From Lepas anatifera (lineage: Eukaryota; Arthropoda; Thecostraca; Lepadidae): DNA of 64,000 nucleotides. The DNA lies in contig JAOTON010002243.1 of assembly GCA_034440635.1 (NCBI GenBank), forward strand, positions 846,501 through 910,500. The letters run 5' to 3'. The notes under the pieces were generated by a model. It searched no databases, was not told the origin of the DNA, and saw only the letters and a list, made by a program, of their open reading frames with translations. The translations under genes and the position numbers were made by a program. Below, one piece after another: positions 23,600 to 33,888 of the stretch (within the stretch, counting starts at the first letter, position 1; each line of letters begins with the position of its first letter).

Positions 23600-24480
23600 T
23601 AAAAAATCCCCTCAAAATTACCGAAGCGTCTCTCTGCTTCCACTATTCGGCAAAGTTTGGAGAGATGCGTATATCAGACCCTCCTCACTCATGTACAACC
23701 AGTCCTGTCTGAATATTTATACGGATTGGTCCCGCGTCGCTCATGTGACTCTAATTTGGCAACTCTTAAAAACGGCGTGGGACTCTAGCACTTCTGGCCA
23801 TTAAACAGACATAATTTACACTGACTTCTTTGCGGCCTTTCAGAGCGTGAATCATAAACATCTTACTCTACAAGCTTAACAAATTCTATAACGTGTCTGG
23901 AAAAGCGTTGTCCTGGTTCAAATCATTCCTTTATTCAAGAAAACAACGGGTTTTTGTGAACGGGAAAGTGCTCTCATTAGACAGAAGTACGCTCTGGAAC
24001 ATCGGAAGGCAGTAAAATCTCTCCTTTGCTCTTCGCGTCGTTCATTAAAGATCTACCAAACAAAATTAAAAAAATTCTGTGCTATTTGCTGATGATGTGA
24101 AGCTTTGCCATAAGGTTCGTACTCCTGAAGACTCAGAACTGCTCCAGGCTTATCTAGATAGATTGACTAAGTGGTCCGAATCCTGGAAGCTAAATCTGAA
24201 TCCCTCAAAATATCATTCGTTTAGATCACGCTAAAAAGGAGCCCCATCCCAGCAATCTACAAAATTCGAAGCACGCCTCTGGATCACATGGGCAAAGTTC
24301 GCGACCTCGGTGTTTGGTCAGCTTCCAAATTGAACTTTTCTGAACATATAAATATAATCGTTAGCAAGGCAAACAAGATGTTGAGTCTGTTAATACGCTC
24401 TCTTCAGACTGGTCGAGGTGTGGGTACACTGAAAACCACTTTTGAGATTGTTTTGATATTGATCTGAACATATACGCTCC
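23600..24480 (+). pseudogene. Decayed LINE reverse transcriptase
   Basis: Fragments in several frames can be read in RT order. NYRSVSLLPLFGKVW comes near 23617. A motif-A-like DFFAAFQSVNHKHL is near 23826, GKALSWFKSFLYSRKQRVFV near 23895, and SKISPLLFASFIKDLPNKI near 24015. A broken DDVKLCHKVRTPEDSELLQ is near 24095, then LTKWSESWKLNLNPSK near 24165. Frameshifts and stops occur throughout and the YADD box is lost at the frame change (only the second D region reads well). Order and wording are those of CR1/Jockey-like non-LTR RTs. No 3' end identified. Confidence 0.7.
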
Positions 24481-24660
24481 CACGGCATCTTAGGCCACCA
24501 GAAAACAACATTGTTATCTCTAAAACACTGCTTAAATCAGTGATTCATCTAGTACACCGATGTGAGACTCGCCTTTGTCGTCGAGATAACATTTTCAAAG
24601 CTAAGATGATCTCGTAGATCACCAAGCGTACATTGAGTACCTTCTCTGATCTACGAAAAG

Positions 24661-24722
24661 TCAGTGGCGGGATTTGAACTCAGACGCTCAGATCTGATAG
24701 CCCTGCCATCTATCGCCCGAGT
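24661..24722 (-). ncRNA. tRNA-like sequence (probable SINE fragment)
   Basis: Reverse complement contains TAGATGGCAGGGCTATCAG (A-box-like) and GAGTTCAAATCC (B-box; plus-strand 24670-24681) at tRNA spacing. It abuts the dispersed repeat at 24729-24787, so the two may be parts of one SINE. Confidence 0.45.
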
Positions 24723-24728
24723 TAGTTA

Positions 24729-24787
24729 GTTAAGGGCTTTTTATAAGGCGTTCTGTGCAAAGCACCTTTGCCCGCCTCTAAAGTTCT
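24729..24787. repeat. Dispersed repeat, copy 1
   Basis: TTAGTTAAGGGCTTTTTATA through CCCGCCTCTAAAGT is repeated essentially without change at 47564-47622. Near-identity over about 58 bp in unrelated flanks means a recently active or conserved repeat. Confidence 0.88.
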
Positions 24788-26545
24788 ATCGCCAGAATCG
24801 AAACTTCCATTATATACGATAAGCGCCTTTCGTAGAGGTATGATCAGGCGACGCCGCGCGTGCGTGCTTTGACGTGCGCGCGTTGATGAATATTGTTTTC
24901 GCGCCAGCATGAGCCAGTGAGTAAAGCTTCTTTGTGGAAAGTGGGTGGATTGCCTAAATCTGTGCTAATATTTGTTGCAATTGTGGTGGGAGCGTTTGTG
25001 CTATTTAAGGTGGTTTGTAGGGTGTTGCAGGGCCTGCTTCTTTGATCAATATCAGGGAAATCGGAGACTAAGCCTTCATCGTCTGTCTTGGGGCTGGGGG
25101 AGAACGATCATCCGCACCGTATTGAAAATCAGTGACTGGTATCCCGCGTTGTTAGCTTTCCCAATTGGCTCCAAGCTAGAGTGAGAATTCCACATTTGTG
25201 GGCAGGAAATTGAGCTTAAAAAAGATCGCCTTTCCGACAAAAAATCCACCTAATGCTTGGTCTTGGCTGACCAATACCTACTCTCATCGCTCAACAGATA
25301 ATTAAGCTCGACATCAAACTGGAGTCGGATCGCCCGAGGACAGTAAGTACCTATCTACCTACCTATGCATCCTGGAGGCGGGGTGGCGTCGGCGTGGGAA
25401 CGTGCAGAATATTAGGGGTGTCGAGGGATATTTTGAAGTAGTCCCTTTCCAGGCAATGCTATAGGGTTAATGGTTAATCATTTGAATATTGAGACGTGCC
25501 CCTGTTGCTACGTCCGTGGGGTGGATGAGTGGTGGGGTGGATGGGTGGAAAGCAACATTTCAGGGGCGCTATCAATTTTTCAGGGGGCACCAAGGGTCGA
25601 ACTGGGGAACACGTGTCCACATTTACCCCCGGATCTGCCTATGGTTCAATACTGTGTGCTAGAGCGAGAGGCGGCCCCGAGCCCCGCGCGGGGCCCACTG
25701 TCGCCGAACGGCTGCCGCCTCCCATTACAGCCAGATCATGTAAGCTATAAATTAGTACATACGTTCATTAAAGGGGTATACGCGAAAAATTGTATTGTGG
25801 TTTCTTCCTACTTGAAAAATATTCACAACGAAACTCTCAATTATTTTTGTATCTTCGGCAAACTTTTTGGAGGCCACTCAACTATTATTGAAATATGTTA
25901 ACGGTACCGGTAAAAGGGTGGAGCTCATTCTTTATATCTTAGTTTTCAAAAGCTATTCAAAGCTTAAAAGTAATTATTTTTGTAGTAAAAATGTCTGTTC
26001 TCGTGTATTTGTATTTGAATTAATTTTACACAGCCTCTAAAAACTACAAAATGAATCAGTTTGCCCTAGAAAAGGAATAGACAATAATACCATGAACCTT
26101 CAGTCGTTTCGTACCTCGCGTCTTGTCATTTTTTACAAAATTCCCAGGATTACGAAACTTTTGCGTCAGATAGGTCACGTGACCCCGGTATAAGAATTTC
26201 TAGGCCTCTGAGTGGTCAATTGTGATTTCTTTAAAGTCCTATATTTATGTTTCAAAATATTTTTGGAATGCTGTTTTTCTTAAGTAACTTTTTTCTGTGG
26301 TAGTTCGAGGTTCTGCACCACTGTTTAGGATAAAAAGGACCTAGTTCTTAAAGAAATTGATGGTCATATCCGAGGCTACGTCATTTAACCGAAAGTGAGA
26401 ATTCTTGATAAGTTGTCTAGGAATGTTGACTTTGAGAGTGATTTTAAGGCATTTGGAGGCCGAATTCGCAAAAATGCGAATAGGACCTCTGAAACAACTT
26501 TTGTGACATTTGATCTGGCGAATATTTTTTCGCTTATCTCCCTTT
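24788..26545. other. No recognisable feature
   Basis: AT-rich intergenic DNA with short open frames only (for example 25470-25901) and no domain, RNA or transposon end that I can support. Confidence 0.35.
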
Positions 26546-26934
26546 AAGTGCTTTCACTGGCGGACGCAGGAGTGCCGTTTGGGGGAGGGGTGGGCCAACC
26601 GGGGAAGGGGTGGGCAACCCGGCCTCCATCTTTTTCGCAAAAATCCTTATCTCAGCCAAAATGGGAGGAAATCGACCATTTTTATTACTAGCTGGTGCAA
26701 AAGGCAACGATGGGCCCAAACCCGAAGGGTTTTTGGCCTTAGTAGATTATTTTGTCAGCACAATGTCCCGAATCCCAGGGTGCAGGTTGGAGGTCGACAG
26801 CCCAGGGAGTTTGGTTTCCCAATTACTTATTTGCTATTTTGACACAAATTTTTTCACTCATTTCTCATGTGCTGTTTTATCACAATTCGCTAATATTGGT
26901 TTGCAGGTATGACCAAGCAAAAGTATGGCAGTGA
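26546..26934. repeat. Fragment related to the interior of the long-TIR transposon
   Basis: Begins CACTGGCGGACGCAGG. It contains TATCTCAGCCAAAATGGGAG and an AAGGCAACGA block in the same order as 63040-63100 and the reverse complement at 41560-41640. It is shorter and diverged, so either a solo MITE shared with that element or an old fragment. Confidence 0.45.
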
Positions 26935-27077
26935 GGGAATTGTGATGAAAACTTCTACAAAACTTCTCCGCCAGTTTACTGTTTTTCGCTATCTAGTGTG
27001 GTTCTCGAGATTTTTGGGGGGTGGGGGGGGTACCTCCGTCATTACGAAGGTGGCGCAGACCACTGTCCATGCGCGTG
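26935..27077. mobile_element. Solo right end of a TTAA MITE
   Basis: CTGTTTTTCGCTATCTAGTG, then TTCTCGAGATTT, a G run, GAAGGTGGCGCAGACC and CCATGCGCGTG before TTAA (27078-27081). The order matches the right end of the copy at 46571-47428. The rest of the element is absent. Confidence 0.6.
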
Positions 27078-27349
27078 TTAACATACTCGTATGTGATTGC
27101 AGCTTCACGAGTGGACGAAAAACGTTACTTTCCCATAGTTCCGAATCAAATTGTAAGAAATCAATTGTGATTGGCCATTGACGCATGAACACCCGCGCCA
27201 TTGTGCCTCTGAGACATGTTTTCTCCAATGAGTAGTGTTAAAACACCCATTTGATACCGGCTCTTGAACGATAAACATGAAACTCGAAAGTTTCCAATAT
27301 GAAATAATGATCGAAACTGCTAACATGAGCTTCATCTTTGCAGGGTTCA

Positions 27350-27640
27350 TGTGGCAAGTTTTAACCTATGACCTCTGAGAGGTCCTTAACTACTTAAACG
27401 ATTTTCAGACTTGGAACAACTTCGGAACTAAGAAATGGTGATCGACCTCTCGTTTTAATACCGTACGCTTAGATTGTCATTACGAGACGATTGATAGGCA
27501 TATTGACTAGGTTTGGTCATATGGTAACCTTGACCCGACCCTTGGTTAGGTCATTTCCATATTTTAACCTGGTATTCTCATGTCGAGTAACGCATAAAAC
27601 CCCACTGTTGTTTTAGTGAGCTTAGGATGTTTGCCGTGCC
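27350..27640. repeat. AGGTCA-rich repeat fragment
   Basis: ACCTCTGAGAGGTC, TTTTCAGAC.TGG, GCATATTGACTA and CTTGACCC.AC occur in the same order as at 17065-17280, so the two segments are paralogous pieces of the same repeat family. Confidence 0.55.
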
Positions 27641-27842
27641 AACAGTCCTACCAGGTCATCACTTATGCAAAATTTTGTTCATAGTTCTACCCGTGGCCAG
27701 GGTTTGGCCAAACTTGCAATACATTGGAATTTATCCTATAGGTTACCAAATCACCAAATCATATCCTATAGGTTTATTCACCGGAAACATCCAAGAACAC
27801 TGAGTGCAATATTACCCCAGACCCTGTTAGAGCGTGGAGAGA

Positions 27843-28171
27843 TGAGTCAAAAATTGTTTTTTTTTAAATCGAAGGCCATAGAGGCGCTCTCAGACCAGCT
27901 GGGGATCGAGATCTCCGCAATCACAGCTTCTGAAGCCATCTGCCCCCGGGTGGTGGAACGTGAGGACTGCTTCAGCGTGGAGGTGGAGGATGTCCAGATC
28001 GGGAAGGCAGAAAGCCTGCAAGAAGGGCTGCTGCTCTGGGCGGCTGCCTATACGGTCTTCGCGCAGCCTCTTGCGGGGTATTGGCGCAGGGACCTCGCTG
28101 TGTTCATGCAACGTTTTGTCCTAAAAGTAGACGATGGGTCGCGTGTGCTCGCCTCATCCTGGAGGAAGTGA
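27843..28171 (+). CDS. Unidentified open fragment with coding-like codon bias
   Basis: From the ATG at 27843 the frame runs 109 residues to 28171. The frame itself is open from 27665, but the earlier part looks non-coding. Third positions are strongly G/C (GAG, CTG, GTG, ATC, GCC) in an AT-rich neighbourhood. The sequence has an acidic stretch (REDCFSVEVEDVQIGKAE) and a hydrophobic stretch (LLLWAAAYTVFAQPLAGYW). I do not recognise the family. The stop at 28169 comes from the MITE that inserted at 28166; without it the frame would extend another 17 codons or so. It may be a captured exon or part of a transposon protein. Confidence 0.3.
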
Positions 28172-28312
28172 CGGCGGAACTGACGAATTTAAGGGGGGGT
28201 GCCGTGGGCCTTCCAACCCATTTCTTTCCAGTCAACGCCATAGGATTAGTATTAAAAGTTCTGATTTAAGGGGGCACCGGGGCACGGTGCCCCACTAGTT
28301 CCGCCGCCAGTG
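28166..28312. mobile_element. 147-bp hAT-like MITE with perfect 8-bp target duplication
   Basis: CCTGGAGG stands at 28158-28165 and again at 28313-28320. The left end reads AAGTGACGGCGGAACT and the right end, reversed, CACTGGCGGCGGAACTAGTG: inverted repeats sharing GGCGGAACT. Length equals that of the element at 22101. Non-coding. Confidence 0.75.
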
Positions 28313-28320
28313 CCTGGAGG

Positions 28321-28560
28321 CTCGCTCAGAGGGTGGGTGTTGCCTGGGGAGCTCCAGGATGAGGTGGGTGTTGGGTGTTGTCTGAGGATGGGTGTTGCCT
28401 TGCCACTGTTGGCGATAGACGCGGGGAGTTCATTTTGTTCACTTTGATCGTTCATATAGGGTCTCTTCTTAAAAGTCAACGATCGATCGGGGGGAGGGTA
28501 GCTTGTGCAGGGGATGGGTGTTGCCTAACTGTACTCGTGTACGGCTTTATCCAAGATCTG
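28321..28560. repeat. Short GGATGGGTGTTGCCT-type repeats
   Basis: The phrase GGGTGGGTGTTGCCT / GGATGGGTGTTGCCT recurs at about 28330, 28365, 28386 and 28511 with variable spacing, an imperfect minisatellite-like patch. Confidence 0.5.
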
Positions 28561-28779
28561 GTTAGGACCCGGCGCTTATCTCTAGGGAACTGAGCTTTAA
28601 ATATATATTTAATGTTCACCTGAATAAATGATTTTTTCTACAATCAGAACGGGCACCGATTGATGTAAAATATGCAAATATTAGGACCATGATCAGTTTG
28701 AGGCCATGAATTGCTTCCAGTATCAGATAACTTCCGCTATTACTCCATTAAAATATCGCTATCGCCTAGGACGAGACTT

Positions 28780-29120
28780 GTTTTGAACTCGGTCTCCAAG
28801 ATCAACAATGTAAATAACATGTCTCGGAGATTTATGATTTGGAAGATCATGATCTCATTTTCTGCTACTAGCTCTGGTGATCTGTAAGATCCTCAGTTGA
28901 TCCAAGATTGTAATCTTAGAGATCACAGCATGATCTATCTTTTTGCAAACTATTTCTTGTAGATATTCTCATGATCTCGAAGACCAGAGACATAAATAGA
29001 GCTGAAGAGTTTCCGAGATTAAGATAGCATGATCATTATCTCGGATATTTATGATCTGGAAGATCACGATCTCATTTACTGCTAGAAGTTCTGGTGATCT
29101 TCGAGCTCTATTGTTGATCT
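28780..29120. repeat. GATC-rich block with ~210-bp internal duplication
   Basis: Fifteen GATC tetranucleotides can be counted in about 340 bp. The phrase TCTCGGAGATTTATGATTTG...TGCTACTAGCTCTGGTGATC at about 28833 recurs as TCTCGGATATTTATGATCTG...TGCTAGAAGTTCTGGTGATC at about 29041. A perfect 12-bp palindrome AGATCATGATCT occurs in the first copy. Confidence 0.7.
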
Positions 29121-29169
29121 CAAACGTTTTTTCAGTGTAGGCTTAAAGAAGGGCCTATTTAGGCTACAT

Positions 29170-29945
29170 ATTTTGGCAACGTTTTATCAATTCTGGAACG
29201 TGGATGTGTCTTCCGGGGCGGAGCTGCTAGATGCCATTTGGACAGATTTGAAAGGGTTCGACATAAATTTTTGATTTGGCTGGCATCAAACATTCACACA
29301 TCTCGGCCATCTCAGTCATCATCATACCATGATCTTTTAAAGCGCTTCAAAATCAACAGTCTGTCCCAGAGGAGAATCCAGTACGATATTTGCTTTGTAC
29401 TCAAAATCATAACCGGAAAAGTGGACTCTGCCTGCTTGGGAGCTTCCCACTCCATGTACATACCTCAGCGGCGAACCAGGGGGGTGCAAAGCCGCTTTTT
29501 ACGTGTTCCCCTGCCTCGTGTGGAAACCATCAAAAGGGGTTTATTTCGCAGGGCAGCGATTGCTTTTAATGATCATCTTGCAGACGCAGTCGCGAAGCAG
29601 ACCCGTTCGTTTAACTTTAAGCAGTTTTAGAGCCAATGTGAGGAAGTATGTAAGAGATGATCCATTTTAGGCTTCTTATCTTATTTTATGTCGCTTGTTT
29701 AGATGTCTTAGTGTATTGCAGTGCAGTGTATTATATTGTATATGCTTTTATATGTTTTATCTTCCTATCTTCATGTATATTTTATATCGAGTGTTGTATA
29801 TCATTGTTGCAAGGCTAGATTGCATTGCATTGCTACACTGTTGCATTATAAATATTTATTGATGTGCGGTTTTACTGGTGGACTTCAGCTGTCATTGGGT
29901 CTACACAGACCTGTTGCTGATAAACCTGAATAAATGAAATGAAAT
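29170..29945 (+). mobile_element. LINE 3' fragment with TGAAA-type tail
   Basis: Coding remnant (29238-29630, open from about 29175), then a ~300-bp 3' UTR ending in AATAAATGAAATGAAATG (about 29928-29946), a short tandem tail as in CR1/RTE-like elements. The RT core is absent, so the copy is 5'-truncated. Confidence 0.65.
29238..29630 (+). pseudogene. LINE ORF2 C-terminal fragment
   Basis: The 130-residue frame reads LDRFERVRHKFLIWLAS, then LLKRFKINSLSQRRIQYDIC, RFLRVPLPRVETIKRGLFRR and AIAFNDHLADAV. This is the usual tail after the RT domain in non-LTR elements ('LE.vQrrf...', 'l..RR...dl...yKi', 'R.P..R....r.sf..R....wN.Lp..v'). No catalytic RT motif is present. The clade cannot be fixed from this piece. 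Confidence 0.65.
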
Positions 29946-30432
29946 GGTACAAATGAAATATTGAACAGGTGGTTTCTTGGCATGCTCTGTCGCATGACTA
30001 TCTCAGTCAAAAGCCCATTATGAGGATTCCACATTCCCTTTAAGTCAGCCCAGGGTAATTAGATGACGAGACGATATGTTTCTGTTCAGCGATTGAAGGT
30101 GTAAACAAGTAGTTTCCTGATTTTAGGACCTATTTTTTCATCCTTTTCAAAATTCTAGATGAGGAATTTCGACAAAGTGGTCAAAAGACAATTCATGTAT
30201 CAAGTAGTGGAGGCTTTCAGCAAGAAAGCGACGCTCCATTGCGTGTGGGACGCTCGCGGACCACGGCAAATGGAGAAGCCAGCCAGCTCTGCGCGATAGT
30301 ATGTGATGCTGAGAGTAGGCTGTACCGCAAAACGTACAGAGGATAACCGAAGGGATTGTATGGTAAAATCGCTTGTTTGATTTTTATTGAAATAGAACGC
30401 CGGGCGGGTGGGACTTAACGGCGGAAAAGACC

Positions 30433-31241
30433 TGCAGAAAAGCCCATGCTCCGCAACCATAGCAGCTAGAGACTTACGGTTTTCACAAAAAATGTCAAAA
30501 AATCTAGCTAAGGGGTTTCTTGAGTTTCATATCAATCCTTCCATTAACAACAACGTTATAACGTAAAAGGTTAATTTTTGGCCTGCGGAAAAGCCCATGC
30601 TCCGCAACCATAGCAGCTAGAGACTTACGGTTTTCACTAAAAAATGTCAAAAAATCTACCTAAAAGGTTTCTTGAGTTTCATATCAATCCTTCCATTAAC
30701 AACAACGTTATAACGTTAAACGCTACTTTTTGGCTTGCGGAAAAACCCATGCTCCGCAACCCTAGTATCTAGCGACTCGCCGTTTTCACTAATAGAATCA
30801 ACGTGGTCCAAAACGTGGTATTCTTGAGTTTCATATTGATCCAACGGTAAAAAACAACGTTATAACGCAAAACGTTAATTTTTGGCCTGCGGAAAAGCCC
30901 ATGCTCCGCAACCAGAGTCGCTAGAGACTTACGGTTTTCACTAAAAAAATGTCAAAAAATCTAACTAAGGGGTTTCTTGAGTTTCATATCAATCCTATCA
31001 TTAACAACAACGTTATAACGTAAATTGTTACTTTTTGCCCTGCGGAAAGCCCATGCTCCGCAACCCTAGTAGCTATCGACTCGCCGTTTTCACTAATAGA
31101 ATTAACGTGGTCCAAAACGTGGTATTCTTGAGTTTCATATTGGTCCCACGGTAAATAACAACGTTATAACGTAAAACGTTAATTTTTGGCCTGCGGAAAA
31201 GCCCATGCTCCGCAACCATAGCAGCTAGAGACTTACGGTTT
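30433..31241 (-). repeat. Foldback outer domain, left: alternating ~150-bp A and B units
   Basis: Units begin GCGGAAAAGCCCATGCTCCG. A units continue GCAGCTAGAGACTTACGG and GTCAAAAAATCTA. B units continue CTAGCGACTCGCCG and AACGTGGTCCAAAACGTGG. Order here is A-A-B-A-B-A(partial). Each unit contains AACGTTATAACGTT, a perfect 14-bp palindrome, or a close variant. Confidence 0.9.
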
Positions 31242-31249
31242 TCAACTTA

Positions 31250-31493
31250 CGGTTTGAGTTTCAACTTGATCCATTACTCCTCCTTTTAGTTATGCAGTCC
31301 TAAGCATTTTTTGATGTGAGGTCACTTCACCTGGCCTGGTGACCTGACCTGATATGATCTTGAGCTGAAATTTTCAGGAAAGATGTAAAAATGATACAGG
31401 AACAGGAAGACTAAGTTTGGCGGCGCTCCGCCCCGCCGTACTTTGGTCACTTCTGAAAAACCCAAGGGGTCTAAAAAGACCCCTACCCGGGCG
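31250..31493 (-). mobile_element. End fragment of the TTAA MITE subfamily seen at 41923
   Basis: Reverse complement starts CCTTCGCCCGGGTAGGGG and continues through TTTTTAGACCCC, CAGAAGTGACCAAAG, GGCGGC and AGGTCAGGTCACCAGG. This follows 41923-42170 closely. It is truncated at about 31250 against the A/B repeats. It separates the outer and inner foldback domains only in the left arm. Confidence 0.75.
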
Positions 31494-31591
31494 AAGGTGA
31501 AGGGCCCCGGATCACCGGTATCGAGAGCTCCAGAGTACCGAACATTTATCTCGCGGGGGGGGCTCCCTGAGCTTGGTCTAAGGAGGCTCCG

Positions 31592-31603
31592 AGCTTATTC
31601 TCA
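31592..31603. repeat. Target site duplication, left (AGCTTATTCTCA)
   Basis: Identical to 33877-33888. The bases outside differ on both sides, so the duplication is exactly 12 bp. Confidence 0.85.
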
Positions 31604-33876
31604 GGACTTCATCCAGGCTCGCCTGATGCACGTTGCGGAGCAGAAAGAGATGATACCTCCAGAGCAGGTAGGATTCCGCGCCAAGCGTTCTGTAGCAGAC
31701 AGCATCGGCCGCCTGGTACAAAGCATTCAAGACGGATGGCAACGCCCCAAGGCCCGCAGTACCAACCCACCAGACGGAGCAACCGCCCAGAAGTTCTTGC
31801 TCCTGGCGTTTGATTTCGCCAGGGCGTACGACACGGTGGATCATCGACTCCTCCGAGTCCGCCTGCTTGATCTCGGCCTACCCCGGTGTATGGTAAACTG
31901 GGTTTGGCAATTCCTGAGGGACAGACGCGCCAGAGTCGAGTTTAACGGCTCACTTAGCTGTGAGAGGGTGTACAGGGCGGGTCTCCCACAGGGGGGAGTC
32001 CTGTCCCCCGCCTTGTTTCTGTTGTGGGCGGCCCCTCTCGCAGAGTCCCTCAGACCCCTGCCAGGCGTGACGCCGTTCTTGTACGCCGACGACACCGCTG
32101 CACTTTGCTCCCGGAACACAGTGAAGGTGGCCCAGGAGATGGCCCAGGTGGCGGCGGATACCCTCGTCAAGTGGGCCCGTGCCTCGAAGATGCGGGTTGC
32201 AGGCGACAAAACCCAAATGATGGTCCTCTCGTAGTGGTCGCGGGACGCGACAGACGTAGCCATCAACGTGGCGGAGACGCCTGTCGCGGCAGCACCGCAG
32301 CTTAAGCTTCTCGGCGTGACCCTCGACCGCCTTCTTCACTTCGGGCCCCACTGCAGGTCGCTGAAGGCAAAGGCCCGGCCCAGGATAGCCCAACTCCGTA
32401 AGCTAACTGGCCGCACCTGGGGTCTGGAGGAGAGAACCCTCCGCTCCGTAGCCAATGGATACGTGCGTGGAGCCAATGATCACGCCGCGGAGGCGTGGCT
32501 GCCGGCCACCTCGCCCTCCAACGCTCTCCTGCTAGAGCGGGAGCTGCGGGCGGCAGCACGTGCGGTGAACGGGTGTCCCAGGTCGACCCCGGCCCATGCC
32601 GTTCTCGCAGAAGCCGGCATTGACCCAGTCTCAGCAAGAACCAAGACCCTTGCAGCGCGATTTCTTGCGAGAGCTCTGGCCCTGCCACCTGGCGACCCCC
32701 TGCGGGTGGTGGCAGAGGCCACAGTCCGGGGACGCCTCACCTCGGTGACGGGGTGGAGGGAGGTTGGACGGGCGGTCTGGAGCGATGTCGTCATCTCCCT
32801 AACGATTGAGCCTCTACTCCCCCGGCGCGTGCCACCGTGGGAGGAGACTGCCTCGACAGTCACCTTTGCGCTGAGCGTGGGTGCGCCTCTGCACGCCGGA
32901 GCCTCCAGCGAAGAGAAGAAGACCCAGGCGCTCTTCCATCTCACCGCCTTACCTCAATGTGCGACTTGGGCTTGGACTGATGGATCGGCCGCCGGAGGAA
33001 CCTCGAACGGAGGTGCCGGGGCGTTCATAGAGGAGCCCGGCGGTCAAACGCACGAGCTTAGATCGCCCGCTGGACGTCTCTGCTCCAGATTTCGTGCAGA
33101 GCTGGTCGCCTTACAATCGGCACTCCAACACATCATCGACCACCCGGCGCACACCGAGGATCCCATCATCATTTGCACGGACTCACAATCGGCCCTGGCA
33201 GCCCTCCGTGCTGGCCCCGCCGAACAGACGTCCCCCATGGGGATCCATATCTGGAGGGACCTCTCGACGCTGGCCAGGGGGAATCGACGGATCCATCTAC
33301 AGTGGATCCCCTCCCATTGCGGCATCCTGGGCAATGAGAGGGCGGACGAGCTCGCCAGGGAGCCGCCGCTCTCCCACAAGAGAGGTCCCTCTCGACGTCA
33401 CCACCGTGTCCCGGGCGGCTGCGAGAGCGACGCGGGCCGAGTATATCCATGCTTGGCCCGCCGGCTGGTACCGCCTCCTAATGGAGGGGCGCCTCCCGTC
33501 GCCGATTCCGGCTGGCAACCGGGAGGTGGCGGTGGAGGTACACCAGCTGCGTGCCGGACACTGGTCCGGATCCAACCAGTATCTTCACCGGATTGGAAGA
33601 AGCCCCTCCCGTGACTGCGCGGCCTGCAGTTCAGCGGCATGCCCCGCAGGAAGGTGCCCGATCTGCCGGGAGGAGGCTGACACCCCGGAGCACGTGCTCC
33701 GGCGGTGCCCCGCCTTGATGGGGACCCGACACCGACTGACGGGGACCATATCCCCGTCTTATGAGGAAGTCCGGAGAAGCGACGTCGTGGCGGCCCTGGC
33801 GGCCGCCAGCAGGTCCCTCCAGAGCCGCATGGCTACACCGCGTTAGCGGCTGGAGGGACAAAACAACAACAACAAC
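31604..33876 (+). mobile_element. 5'-truncated RT-RNase H LINE with 12-bp target duplication
   Basis: Flanked by AGCTTATTCTCA on both sides. The 5' junction falls within the RT-coding region and the 3' end is an AAC repeat (ACAAAACAACAACAACAAC). Length is 2,273 bp. It is GC-rich compared with its surroundings. Insertion split the GGTCTC repeat array. RT and RNase H types point to the I/Ingi side of non-LTR elements, but clade assignment is tentative. Confidence 0.88.
31605..33846 (+). pseudogene. RT-RNase H polyprotein fragment (one stop, one frameshift)
   Basis: Host repeat supplies the frame before 31604; the element reads from DFIQARLMHVAEQKEM. RT motifs: GFRAKRSVADSI, AFDFARAYDTVDH (motif A), GLPQGGVLSPALFLLW and FLYADDTAALC (YADD). 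A TAG at 32232-32234 interrupts the frame, which resumes unchanged with LLGVTLDRLLHFG. RNase H motifs follow: WTDGSAAGG, ELVALQSAL, TDSQSALAAL and WIPSHCGILGNERADELA. A frameshift near 33365-33395 leads to a Cys/His-rich tail (CPICREEADTPEHVLRRCP) ending at 33846. Apart from the truncation, only two lesions are obvious, so the insertion is fairly young. Confidence 0.87.
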
Positions 33877-33888
33877 AGCTTATTCTCA
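33877..33888. repeat. Target site duplication, right (AGCTTATTCTCA)
   Basis: Second copy of the 12-bp sequence at 31592-31603, directly after the AAC tail. Confidence 0.85.

Noticed and set aside
32268..33614. Independent RNase H gene of 448 residues
   Set aside because: It is in the same frame as the upstream RT, separated only by a TAG, and flanked by a shared target duplication; it is part of one LINE.
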